Assembly: GCF_038443675.1 (NCBI RefSeq)
Contig: NZ_CP151762.1
Location: forward strand, 3,472,001-3,536,000
Length of the DNA stretch: 64,000 nucleotides
Origin: Yoonia sp. G8-12
GTDB lineage: Bacteria; Pseudomonadota; Alphaproteobacteria; Rhodobacterales; Rhodobacteraceae
Direction: 5' to 3'
The translations under genes were made by a program, and so were the position numbers. The notes under the pieces are model-generated. The model searched no databases and was not told the DNA's origin. It worked only from the letters and a program-made list of their open reading frames with translations. Shown here piece by piece: positions 28,665 to 37,355 of this stretch. The number at the start of each line of letters is the position of its first letter. Positions within the stretch are counted from its first letter, which is position 1.

Positions 28665-29783
28665 ATGCCATTTCTTTTTGACTGGACCACCTTTCTTAGT
28701 CCGAACGGGACGACCACGCTGAACGATGGGGCGAATAGTACGTCATTCACATCTACATCTGTTGCAACTTCAGGCACAGCAGGACCGACATATAATGGTG
28801 GTTTTGGCGGATATATTCGAACGAACGGGATACCCGCAGGACAGCTGAGCGGTGTGCGTTTGGACTTCACGGGGCGTGCTGTTGATGATCTCACCTTTGA
28901 GATACTTGATCTTGATGCGAGCGGCACCGCTTGGGACGATCAGGTTCAGATTTATGCCTTTGACATCAACGGAAATATTGTTGCACCTACCTTTAGCAAT
29001 CTGAGCACGACGCATAACGTGATCGATCAGTTCAACGTTGAAGCGAACGGCAACAATAGTACGGGCGTAGAGGGGCCGGGTGCCGATGACTCGTTGACTG
29101 TCACCTTTGAGCAGCCTGTCGTTCAAGTCTTCATATTGATGGGTGGCAGCCAAACGAGTGGTGTGCGCGCCGGTACGATTGGCATCGGTGATCTCGCGGG
29201 CGACATCGTCTGTTTCGCGCGTGATACGCTGATTGATACGGAAAACGGTCAGGTTGCTGTGCAGGACCTGTCCGTTGGGGATCTGGTGCGCACTAAGGAC
29301 AACGGTTTGCTGCCGATCCGCTGGATCGGATCGCGGACCGTTGATGCCGTTGGGCGCTTTGCCCCGATTGAGATTGCCGCAAATGTGCTTGGCAACGACA
29401 GGTCGCTTGTTGTGTCGCCGCAACACCGAGTGATGCTTGGGGGTTGGCAGGCCGAACTCTTGTTCGGTGTCACCGAAGTGCTGGTGGCGGCAAAGCATCT
29501 GGTGGACGACAAGAAAATCTTGCGCCGCGAAGGTGGCACCGTGACCTATTTCCATATGATGTTCGATCAGCATGAAATCGTCTACGCGGATGGCGCCCCT
29601 TGTGAGAGCTTCCATCCCGGCCATGTTGGCGTTGCGGGTATGGATGATGCGCAGCGGGACGAAATATTCGCGCTGTTCCCAGAGCTGGAGCGGGATTTCG
29701 CCGAGTTCGGACCATTGGCACGTATGAGCCTGAAGTCCGCGGAAGGCCGCATGATCGCGAAGATGATCCATATACAGCAGTAG
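28665..29783 (+). CDS. Hint-domain protein
   Basis: 372-residue protein. The N-terminal 175 residues are rich in Ser, Thr, Asn, Gly and Asp, like secreted surface proteins, and there is no classical signal peptide. A Hint (hedgehog/intein) domain occupies about residues 180-320: its nucleophile is Cys183 in VCFARDTLI, followed by VGDLVRTKDNG and the block VVSPQHRVML near residue 246. Such proteins are common in roseobacters and are thought to self-cleave or to be exported by type I secretion. A second protein of this type is encoded at 57138-58250. Confidence 0.85.
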   Translation: MPFLFDWTTFLSPNGTTTLNDGANSTSFTSTSVATSGTAGPTYNGGFGGYIRTNGIPAGQLSGVRLDFTGRAVDDLTFEILDLDASGTAWDDQVQIYAFDINGNIVAPTFSNLSTTHNVIDQFNVEANGNNSTGVEGPGADDSLTVTFEQPVVQVFILMGGSQTSGVRAGTIGIGDLAGDIVCFARDTLIDTENGQVAVQDLSVGDLVRTKDNGLLPIRWIGSRTVDAVGRFAPIEIAANVLGNDRSLVVSPQHRVMLGGWQAELLFGVTEVLVAAKHLVDDKKILRREGGTVTYFHMMFDQHEIVYADGAPCESFHPGHVGVAGMDDAQRDEIFALFPELERDFAEFGPLARMSLKSAEGRMIAKMIHIQQ

Positions 29784-29883
29784 CTGGTGGTTGTGTCCCG
29801 ATAAGGCGACATTCATCCGAGAGACGTACAGTGGGATCAGCGTCAGTTTCGCGCCTGGGAAGATTAGGGGCGTGATGTGTTGC

Positions 29884-30604
29884 CTAAGGGCGAGGGGGTG
29901 CCGTTTCCGCGCCACTGCCTTCGATCAGAAAGTCACCTGCGGCCCAGCCCTCGATCCCCGGATCAGCCAGAGTTGCATCTTTGCACCAGCGCCGGCCTTC
30001 GGCCATCCGGCAGCCGCGGTTTTGCAGGTTTTGACCGTTGGACAGGCGTGCAAGACGCTCCGCACCTGTGGACGGGTCCGCGCGGAGGTTCAAACTACCG
30101 CCTGCTGTCACGACCAGATAGAAATCGGGTCCGCCCTGTAGCCCATCGGCATAGTCTTTCTGAACAATTGCCCCTTTGCCGCCACTGATGCTGATCGTAA
30201 GCGTATAGTCAGATATTTCATCCCGCCGCGCGCCGCTATGCATCATAGAGATCGCCACCGTATATTCACCGGACAAGGGCAGGGTTCCATCAAAGGCATT
30301 CAGCGCTGGCGTTGTCTGACTAACAGCCAATGCCTCATCCCCGGGGGCCGGTGCCGGGCGCGTAGAGTTTGAAATACGTGACCAGATTTGACGGGATCAG
30401 CGTGATGGCCATACGTTGGCCGGCCTCGGCCCCGATTGTGTAGCGGACGACTTCACGCCCTGTAATCGTGTCGGTGATGGATATGCCAGAGCTGCCGGCA
30501 GCAAAGCGGACGGACTTGCGCGGTCCGCGTTTCGTCTTGTGCCGCCGCGATCACCGGAGCCGACATTGCAAACACAGTGGCATCACCAGAGAGATAGCTT
30601 TGAT
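29884..30604 (-). pseudogene. degraded gene for a secreted SH3-like domain protein
   Basis: Joining three reading frames restores a plausible protein: a signal peptide ending in APVIAAAQDE, a middle part with GREVVRYTIGAEAGQRM, and a C-terminal part with SDYTLTISISGGKGA and a bacterial SH3-like region (GGSLNLRADPSTGAERLARL). As read, the start codon is ATC at 30604-30602 behind a good GGAG ribosome site. One base seems missing in the signal peptide (about 30568), GGAC is duplicated at 30508-30515, and the G-run at 30343-30347 carries one base too many. Only the last 148 codons remain open. Confidence 0.75.
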
Positions 30605-30643
30605 GGCCCGTTCTCCAAAACCTGACCTGACAGCGTTCTGCGC

Positions 30644-30847
30644 TTACCAGTGCGGCGGCCGCTGGTCGGCGAGTGGTACTGTGCTGCCTGCGTCCAACTC
30701 GCGCCCTGCTTCGCGTTCCATCAGCATCGCCAGTCGGCGTTTTGCCACAGCCAACTCTGTTTCCTGCCGGGCGACGATATCCGACAGGTCTTCGACTGTT
30801 CGGGTCAGGTGTGCGATCTTTTCTTCGAGGTGGGTCATGCTCGTCAT
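30644..30847 (-). CDS. slyX: SlyX family protein
   Basis: 67-residue coiled-coil protein. Residues 5-45 are a heptad-like helix (LEEKIAHLTRTVEDLSDIV then ETELAVAKRRLAML), and the C-terminus ADQRPPHW matches the SlyX ending PPHY/W. The function of SlyX is not established. Met1 or Met4 may be the start. The gene is divergent from hisS with a 190-base gap that holds no other gene. Confidence 0.85.
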   Translation of the reverse strand: MTSMTHLEEKIAHLTRTVEDLSDIVARQETELAVAKRRLAMLMEREAGRELDAGSTVPLADQRPPHW

Positions 30848-31038
30848 AGTCGTAATATAGCGTTGCGACGTTGCCGGGAAAAGGGCCGCGCTGCGGATTA
30901 TGTCGGTGGTCGGTCTTTGAGTATTTCTGGCAAGATGATGACAGGGCTTTGCGCTGATCTGCGTCTGGGTGCATTGCCCCTGTCACAATGGCGGGTTAAA
31001 CGGCGCGGGAATGTGAAAGACTGGCAGGACCCACCCAA

Positions 31039-32517
31039 ATGGCCAAGATCAAGAAACAGCCCCGCCCAAAGGCACAGACGCCCAAAGGATTTCAGGATTA
31101 TTTCGGCGCGGATGTGACCGCGCGCAATGACATGCTGGCCACGATTGCGGGGGTGTATCATCGCTATGGGTTTGATGCGCTGGAAACCTCTGCTGTGGAA
31201 ACGGTTGAGGCGCTGGGCAAGTTTCTGCCCGATGTGGACCGCCCGAACGAGGGTGTGTTTGCATGGGAAGAGGACAATGACTGGCTCGCGTTGCGCTATG
31301 ATCTGACAGCGCCTTTGGCGCGTGTGGCGGCACAGTATCGCAATGATTTGCCATCGCCTTATCGCCGCTATGCGATGGGACCGGTGTGGCGCAACGAAAA
31401 GCCCGGACCGGGGCGGTTCCGGCAGTTCTATCAGTGCGATGCGGATACTGTAGGCTCGGGGTCTGTGGCGGCTGACGCCGAGATTTGCGCGATGCTGGCC
31501 GATACGCTGGAGGCCGTGGGGATTGAGCGCGGGGATTACATCATCCGCGTGAATAACCGCAAAGTGCTGAACGGTGTCATGGAAGTCGCGGGTTTGTCTG
31601 GTGACGATAAAGAGGCCGAGCGCGGGATTGTGCTGCGCGCGATTGATAAGCTGGATCGGCTTGGGCCGGATGGTGTGCGTGCACTCTTGGGCGAGGGGCG
31701 CAAGGATGCCAGTGGTGATTTCACCAAGGGTGCTGGGCTGGCGGATGCACAGGCGGACGTGGTGATGGGCTTTATGGAGGCCAAGCGTGAGACGGGTGCG
31801 GCTACAGTTTCGCGTTTGCGCGAACTTGTGGCCGGATCGGCCATTGGTCTTGAGGGTGCTAGCGAACTGGAAACCATTGCATCGCTGTTGGAAGCGCAGG
31901 GGTATGACGCCGCGCGGATTGAGATCGATCCTTCCGTCGTCCGTGGCCTCGGCTATTACACCGGTCCCGTCTACGAGGCCGAACTGACCTTTGAAGTGAC
32001 GGATGAAAAGGGGCGTCCGCGTAACTTTGGCTCTGTTGCCGGTGGCGGGCGTTATGATGATCTGGTGAAGCGCTTTACCGGGCAGGAAGTGCCTGCGACC
32101 GGCGTGTCGATTGGCGTGGATCGTCTGCTGGCCGCATTGCGCGCCAAAGGGCGGATTGATACGACTGCCGTGGGGCCGGTCGTTGTGACCGTCATGGATC
32201 GTGACCGGATGTCCGACTATCAGACCATGGTTTCCGAGTTGCGCAATGCGGGTATCCGCGCCGAGGTTTATCTGGGCAATCCCAAGAACTTTGGCAATCA
32301 GTTGAAGTATGCGGACAAGCGGGCCTCGCCCGTCGCCATTATTGCGGGCAGTGATGAGTTTGACCAAGGCATCGTGCAGATCAAGGACCTGATTTTGGGG
32401 GCCGAGATTGCCAAGAACGCCACTTTGGAAGAGTGGAAAGACCGCCCCAGCCAATACGAAGTGCCGCGCGACCAGATGCTTGCCAAGGTGCGTGAAATTT
32501 TGGACACGCACAGCTGA
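31039..32517 (+). CDS. hisS: histidine--tRNA ligase
   Basis: Class II aminoacyl-tRNA synthetase of 492 residues, cytoplasmic. Motif 2 is visible around [20 protein letters not shown] near residue 114, and the histidine-specific segment [14 protein letters not shown] near residues 304-317 with [12 protein letters not shown] near residue 336. The C-terminal anticodon-binding domain begins near residue 375. It leads an operon with hisZ and hisG; its TGA overlaps the hisZ ATG by one base. Confidence 0.96.
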   Translation: MAKIKKQPRPKAQTPKGFQDYFGADVTARNDMLATIAGVYHRYGFDALETSAVETVEALGKFLPDVDRPNEGVFAWEEDNDWLALRYDLTAPLARVAAQYRNDLPSPYRRYAMGPVWRNEKPGPGRFRQFYQCDADTVGSGSVAADAEICAMLADTLEAVGIERGDYIIRVNNRKVLNGVMEVAGLSGDDKEAERGIVLRAIDKLDRLGPDGVRALLGEGRKDASGDFTKGAGLADAQADVVMGFMEAKRETGAATVSRLRELVAGSAIGLEGASELETIASLLEAQGYDAARIEIDPSVVRGLGYYTGPVYEAELTFEVTDEKGRPRNFGSVAGGGRYDDLVKRFTGQEVPATGVSIGVDRLLAALRAKGRIDTTAVGPVVVTVMDRDRMSDYQTMVSELRNAGIRAEVYLGNPKNFGNQLKYADKRASPVAIIAGSDEFDQGIVQIKDLILGAEIAKNATLEEWKDRPSQYEVPRDQMLAKVREILDTHS

Positions 32518-33596
32518 TGCCGACATCACCCGAAACATTGACCGAAGCGCGCCGCCTGCGTGATCTCTTTGCCGCCAAGGGCGCGCAGGTGTTCAAGGCG
32601 GATGTGCTGCAATCGGCAGAGACCTTGCTGGATTTGTATGGCGAGGATATTCGCGCCCGCGCGTATCTGACGTCTGATCCCTTGCGCGGTGAAATGGTGC
32701 TGCGCCCTGACTTTACCGTGCCTGTTGTGCAGATGCATATGGAGGCCCGCGCTGATCCCGCCCGCTATACCTATTCAGGTAAGGTGTTTCGCAAGCAGGA
32801 GGTCGATGAAACGCGCGCGAATGAGTTTGTGCAGGTAGGCTATGAGGTGTTTGACGGCCAGAACCCTGCCGCTGCCGATGCCGAGGTTTTCGCCGCGATT
32901 GCCGAAGGGCTGGCCGGATTGCCTGTGCGTGCGGCGACTGGCGATATCGGGGTCCTGATGGCGGCTGTGCGCGGGTTGCGGACGACCGATGACCGCAAGG
33001 AAGCGCTGATGCGGCACATCTGGCGGCCTGCGCGGTTCCGTGCGTTGCTGAAGCGGTTTGGTAGCGGGGCTGTTCCGCCTGCGCGTGCTGCGTTGTTGGC
33101 GGCGGATGATCCTTTTGCGGGCGCCGGCCCCGAGGTTGGTGTCCGTAGCCGTGCCGAGGTGCAGGCGCGCATTGATGCGCTACGTGCGGATGCAGCGGCG
33201 GCGCCGATTGCGTCAGAAGAGATTGCCTTGATTGATGCCATTCTGGGTCTGCGCGAGACAGCGCCAAATGTGCTAAGCGCGCTGCGTGACATTGCGGTGG
33301 ATATGCCTGCGATTGGCAATGCTGTGGCCACCATAAATGCCCGCCTTGAGGCCCTGTCGGATCGTGGTGTCGATGTGGACAGCCTTGAGTTCGAGGGCAG
33401 TTACGGGCGCACGTCGCTGGAATATTACGACGGGTTTGTCTTTGGGTTCTATGCCACGGGCCACCCCGACCATCCGCCTGTGGCGACCGGTGGGCGGTAT
33501 GATGCGCTGACCGCGCGGTTGGGGCAGGGCCGTGCGGTGCCTGCGGTGGGTGGCGTGATCCGCCCTGATCTGGCTTTGGGGTTGCAAGCATGCTGA
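32517..33596 (+). CDS. hisZ: ATP phosphoribosyltransferase regulatory subunit
   Basis: 359-residue HisRS-like paralogue without aminoacylation activity that activates and gives histidine feedback to the short HisG. Class II synthetase-like features remain: RPDFTVPVVQMHMEA near residue 63, YTYSGKVFRKQEVDETRANE near residue 83 and GGRYDALTARLGQGR near residue 325. The overlap of seven bases with hisG and the presence of a short HisG confirm the HisZ assignment. Confidence 0.95.
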   Translation: MPTSPETLTEARRLRDLFAAKGAQVFKADVLQSAETLLDLYGEDIRARAYLTSDPLRGEMVLRPDFTVPVVQMHMEARADPARYTYSGKVFRKQEVDETRANEFVQVGYEVFDGQNPAAADAEVFAAIAEGLAGLPVRAATGDIGVLMAAVRGLRTTDDRKEALMRHIWRPARFRALLKRFGSGAVPPARAALLAADDPFAGAGPEVGVRSRAEVQARIDALRADAAAAPIASEEIALIDAILGLRETAPNVLSALRDIAVDMPAIGNAVATINARLEALSDRGVDVDSLEFEGSYGRTSLEYYDGFVFGFYATGHPDHPPVATGGRYDALTARLGQGRAVPAVGGVIRPDLALGLQAC

Positions 33597-34279
33597 AACT
33601 GGGTGTGCCCTCCAAGGGCCGTTTGATGGAAAAAACCTTTGACTGGTTTGGCGCGCGCGGCGTCGGCCTGCGCAAATCCGGCTCTGACCGCGAATATGCG
33701 GGGGCCGTTGACGGGTTTGACGGAATCGAGCTGGTGTTGCTGTCGGCGGGGGAAATCCCGCGCGAATTGGCGGCGGGCAATATTCATCTGGGTGTCACGG
33801 GGTCTGATCTGGTGCGTGAAAAGCTGGCCAATTGGGACAGTCGCGTGGCCGAGCTTGCGCCGATGGGGTTTGGCGGGGCTGATCTGATCATCGCGGTGCC
33901 GCAGGGCTGGGTCGATGTGAACACGCTGGACGATCTGGATGCGGCGGCGGCGGCGTTCCGGCGAAAGCATGGGTTCCGTTTGCGGATTGCCACCAAATAC
34001 CACCGTCTTGTGCGTGAGTTTTTGCGCGAACAGGGCGTCGCCGACTATCAGATTGTTGACAGCCAGGGGGCCACCGAAGGCACCGTCAAAAATGAAACCG
34101 CCGAGGCGATTGCCGATATTACCTCAACCGGCGAGACACTGCGCGCGAATGGGTTGAAAATTCTGGATGATGGATTGATCCATGCCTCCCAAGCGACCCT
34201 GTTTCGCGGTCTTCGCAACAACTGGACGGATGAACAGCGCGCCAAGCTCAAGGCGTTGCAGTTGGTGCTGGGGATCTAG
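33590..34279 (+). CDS. hisG: ATP phosphoribosyltransferase, short form
   Basis: First enzyme of histidine synthesis, joining ATP and PRPP. 229 residues, the short form that lacks the regulatory ACT-like domain and depends on HisZ. The N-terminus KLGVPSKGRLMEKTFDWF and the PRPP-binding-like segment VDSQGATEGTVKNETAEAI near residues 160-180 are family features. Its TAG stop is interlocked (CTAG) with the stop of the convergent YkgJ-like gene. Confidence 0.96.
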   Translation: MLKLGVPSKGRLMEKTFDWFGARGVGLRKSGSDREYAGAVDGFDGIELVLLSAGEIPRELAAGNIHLGVTGSDLVREKLANWDSRVAELAPMGFGGADLIIAVPQGWVDVNTLDDLDAAAAAFRRKHGFRLRIATKYHRLVREFLREQGVADYQIVDSQGATEGTVKNETAEAIADITSTGETLRANGLKILDDGLIHASQATLFRGLRNNWTDEQRAKLKALQLVLGI

Positions 34280-35067
34280 GCCTGTGCTGCTTTGACGGCA
34301 TCACGGCATGCGGTGTCCAAGGCAGATGGTTTGTGGCGGGCTTGGGTTAAACCAACCTGTGCGTCATCCCCTGCGACGGCGGAGGCGGCTGTTGCGGCCA
34401 TGCTGTAGGTGTGGACTTGTGCAATCCCCTTGAGTGCTTGCCGACACAGCGCATGGATCACGAGATAATCGAGGTGACTGCCCAAGAGCCCCGCGCCTTG
34501 TTCCGCACCGCCTGCGGCATTGCTTTCGCAGGCCGCCGCATCCATCGACAGAAACGACCGGCAGATCATCGGGCGCGCGTCATAGGCGCGGCAACTGCGT
34601 GTTTCGGGGTCAAGGGCAGGACAGGCTTCGGGATGCCAATCGCGGCCATCGGGTTGCCCGGCAAGCGGGTCGACCGCCTTGTGCAATTGTGCGGCTTCAA
34701 AGCCGGTGATCACGCCGCCCTCACCCCCTGAAAGAATGCAACAAAAGGCGCAGCCTTGCGCGCAGGCGGCATCGGTGACGGCCTCGGGTGGGGATTTCAT
34801 GATTTCATCGCGCACTGCATGGCCCAACCGCCATGCCGCTTGGCCACTGGCCATTTCTGCAACGACATCCTTGGTCGGCATCCCGTAATTCTGGGCGGTT
34901 TGCAGAAAGGACGTCAGGATGCGCTTGCCGCGTGTTTCAACCGCCTTGTCGATCCCCTTCACCTTGGCCTTGGCGACCCGTGCTGCCAAATCCGCCACCG
35001 TGAGTGCGCCGGATTTATCGCTTTTCTGTGCCAGCCTGCGGGCTGCGCGCGCGGTTGTTGGTTTCAT
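34276..35067 (-). CDS. YkgJ-family cysteine cluster protein
   Basis: 263-residue protein with a zinc- or iron-chelating cysteine cluster typical of YkgJ/CxxCxxCC proteins: CAQGCAFCC near residue 100, CPALDPETRSCRAYDARPM near residue 150 with a further Cys in ICRSF. The N-terminal 80 residues are basic and helical. The biochemical role of this family is unknown. It converges on hisG with shared stop-codon bases. Confidence 0.88.
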   Translation of the reverse strand: MKPTTARAARRLAQKSDKSGALTVADLAARVAKAKVKGIDKAVETRGKRILTSFLQTAQNYGMPTKDVVAEMASGQAAWRLGHAVRDEIMKSPPEAVTDAACAQGCAFCCILSGGEGGVITGFEAAQLHKAVDPLAGQPDGRDWHPEACPALDPETRSCRAYDARPMICRSFLSMDAAACESNAAGGAEQGAGLLGSHLDYLVIHALCRQALKGIAQVHTYSMAATAASAVAGDDAQVGLTQARHKPSALDTACRDAVKAAQA

Positions 35068-35134
35068 GGTGCGGCACCTTCAGTCTCGCTCTGATTTGGC
35101 CTGACTATAGAAGGCATGGGCTGGCCGTCCAGTG

Positions 35135-36667
35135 TCACCCGTTCAATCTGTCGCGCAGGAAACGCCGCAGGATTTTGCCTGACGCGGACTTGGGAATTTC
35201 ATCCACGAAATAGATGTGATGGAGCTGCTTGTAGTGGGAGAGTTGCTTGTCGATGTGCGCTTTGATGGCCGCTTCATCCGGGGCTGGATCGCCAGTAACG
35301 ACAAAGGCCACGGGCAGCTCACCGGCTTCGTCATCAGGCAGCCCTACAACAGCGGCATCAATGATGCCCTCCATCGCGACCAAGGTGGCCTCAAGTTCAG
35401 CCGGAGCAACCTGAAAGCCCTTATATTTGATCAGTTCTTTGAGGCGGTCCGTGATGAACATATAGCCGTCTTCGTCGATTTTCGCGATATCACCGGTGCG
35501 CAGCCAGCCATCTTCGGTGATGCTCTCGGCGGTGGCTTTCGCATTGTTGAGATAGCCTTGCATGACTTGCGGGCCTTTGACCCAGAGTTCGCCCTCTGCA
35601 CCTGCGGGCAGATCTTGGCCGGTTTCAATATCTACAATCCTGCAAGACGTATTCGGCGCGGTTACGCCCGCCGCGCCGGATTTAGGTGCGGTGCGCGGGA
35701 CCACATGGGATACGGGGCTAAGTTCGGTCATACCGTACCCTTGCAGTGCCTTGCAGCCCAGCCGTGCGGCAATCGCATCTGACAGTTCAGGGCCGGAAGG
35801 GGCGGCAGCGATAAAGACCTCTTCGAGGGCTGACAGATCGTAATCATCCACCAGCGGATGTTTGGCCAGCGCGAGCGCGACTGGGGGCACCACCCACATG
35901 CGTTGCGCTTTGTGATCCTGACTGATCTGTAAAAAAAGCGGCAGATCAAAGCGTGGCATCGTCACCAAGGCGCCGCCGCCGCCAAGGTGGACGTTCATCA
36001 AGACCGTCATACCGTAAATATGAAAGAACGGCAGGAAGGCCGCTGTGACCTCGCCTGCCTGAAAGTCTGCTGCAACGATGGTTTGATCCAGATTGATCAC
36101 GAGGTTGCGATGCGAGAGCATGACGCCTTTAGGAAGGCCCGTGGTGCCGGAAGAATAGGGCAGGACGACTGTAAAATCACCTAGATCAACAGGGACCTGC
36201 GCGGTGATCGGATCGCCAAAGAGGGCCGCGTATTCTGCAGTCCCAATTGCAATGACGGGGGTGTCTCCTGCGCCTTCTTTGGCAGTTTCCAGAAAGTCGG
36301 GAATCGTGATGAGAAGTTCCGCGCCCGCATCGGCCATCTGATGGGCGACTTCGTTGGCGGTATAGGTCGGGTTGAGCGTTGTGACCGTCCCGCCACCCCA
36401 TGCGACCGCATGAAAGACGACGCAGTATTCGGGGATATTGGGGGCCATGATGGCAATGGTGTGGCCCGCGCCAAATCCCGCTGCGGCCAATCCACCCGCC
36501 ATGCGTTTGACCTGATCCATGAATTCGGCGGCGGTCATGCTGCGCCCGCTGGGGCCGTCTGTCAGCACTACCTCATCGGGGCGGTTCTCAAGCCCACGAA
36601 ACACGCGCTGGGTAATTGTCAGGCCCGTCGTCGGGACATCGTTAAACGGACTGGTAAAAATGGTCAT
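35135..36667 (-). CDS. acyl-CoA synthetase / 4-coumarate-CoA-ligase-like AMP-binding enzyme
   Basis: 510-residue adenylate-forming enzyme that activates a carboxylic acid as acyl-CoA. The phosphate-binding motif YSSGTTGLPKGVM is near residue 167, GYGMTELSP near residue 315, the hinge region WLRTGDIAKIDEDGYMFITD near residue 392 and the catalytic lysine segment PKSASGKILRRFLRD at the C-terminus. The start at 36667 follows a strong AGGAGG site; an ATG eight codons upstream has none. The substrate (aromatic or fatty acid) cannot be told from sequence. Confidence 0.92.
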   Translation of the reverse strand: MTIFTSPFNDVPTTGLTITQRVFRGLENRPDEVVLTDGPSGRSMTAAEFMDQVKRMAGGLAAAGFGAGHTIAIMAPNIPEYCVVFHAVAWGGGTVTTLNPTYTANEVAHQMADAGAELLITIPDFLETAKEGAGDTPVIAIGTAEYAALFGDPITAQVPVDLGDFTVVLPYSSGTTGLPKGVMLSHRNLVINLDQTIVAADFQAGEVTAAFLPFFHIYGMTVLMNVHLGGGGALVTMPRFDLPLFLQISQDHKAQRMWVVPPVALALAKHPLVDDYDLSALEEVFIAAAPSGPELSDAIAARLGCKALQGYGMTELSPVSHVVPRTAPKSGAAGVTAPNTSCRIVDIETGQDLPAGAEGELWVKGPQVMQGYLNNAKATAESITEDGWLRTGDIAKIDEDGYMFITDRLKELIKYKGFQVAPAELEATLVAMEGIIDAAVVGLPDDEAGELPVAFVVTGDPAPDEAAIKAHIDKQLSHYKQLHHIYFVDEIPKSASGKILRRFLRDRLNG

Positions 36668-36712
36668 GCTGGCTCCTCCTGTGTGGATCATGGCACAGGG
36701 TTTGCCCTCTGC

Positions 36713-37144
36713 CTAGCGTACCCCGATTGCAGCCAGTGCCTTGGAGAGTTCAGGCGGCAGGGCCTCTTCGTCTTGCCGTCCAGCGGGCAGATCGCGCGGG
36801 GCGTCAGCGGTCGGCAGATAGCGCCAGCCTTGGAAGGCCCGCTTTGGTGTCGCCTCGACCCGGATCAGACCAGGTTTGCAGACGATGGCACAGCGGCGGA
36901 TATCATCAGCGCCGATGTATTCATCGAGTCGCAGGATCGGTTGGCGGCACAGGATCACGCCTTTGATGACCCAGAAAATTGATCCGCCGTTCAGGATTTC
37001 ATCGCCGCGTTTGGGCCACATACGGGTGATGTGGCGTGGCAGCGCGTCTTCGGTCTGCGCACGCTTTGTTGCCTGCCATGCAGCTAGGTCGGCCATGTCT
37101 TCGGTGCCGACTGATAGCTTAAGAATGTGGACAGTTTTAGACAT
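36713..37144 (-). CDS. DUF1489 family protein
   Basis: 143-residue soluble protein of unknown function conserved in alphaproteobacteria. Recognised by the N-terminus HILKLSVGTEDMADLAAWQ and the middle part RMWPKRGDEILNGGSIFWV followed by CRQPILRLDEY. The start at 37144 has a G-rich ribosome site (GGGGGGA) and agrees with the family start; 14 further upstream codons are open but unlikely to be used. Confidence 0.9.
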   Translation of the reverse strand: MSKTVHILKLSVGTEDMADLAAWQATKRAQTEDALPRHITRMWPKRGDEILNGGSIFWVIKGVILCRQPILRLDEYIGADDIRRCAIVCKPGLIRVEATPKRAFQGWRYLPTADAPRDLPAGRQDEEALPPELSKALAAIGVR

Positions 37145-37210
37145 CAATCCCCCCGGGATGTGAGTTAGGTAATGCGTAAAGACCAAGCATCAAGGCACGC
37201 CTCAAAAAAG

Positions 37211-37257
37211 GTTTATGTGGTGGGCGGATTGAGATCAACCACTATATGTGGTATCTG
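37211..37257 (+). promoter_or_regulatory. nrdJ promoter region with NrdR-like boxes
   Basis: The palindrome ACCAC-TATAT-GTGGT at 37238-37252 resembles the NrdR box that controls ribonucleotide reductase genes (ACACTATATATAGTGT type). The half-site TATGTGGT recurs exactly 31 bases upstream (37214-37221 versus 37245-37252), the three-helical-turn spacing typical of paired NrdR boxes. A possible -35 TTGAGA (37229-37234) and -10 TATCTG (37252-37257) flank the main box, so the repressor would cover the promoter. Confidence 0.6.
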
Positions 37258-37355
37258 TCATCTGCGGCGATTTTGACCTGCATTTGCCATTTCAAACCGA
37301 CGACCCAACCCGTAAGATGTACGCCTGCCTGCTGACCTTTTGGAGATTCCCCGCC

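Noticed and set aside
30898..32538. Open frame of 546 codons opposite hisS
   Set aside because: It mirrors hisS codons; histidine- and arginine-rich composition is typical of antisense frames in this genome.
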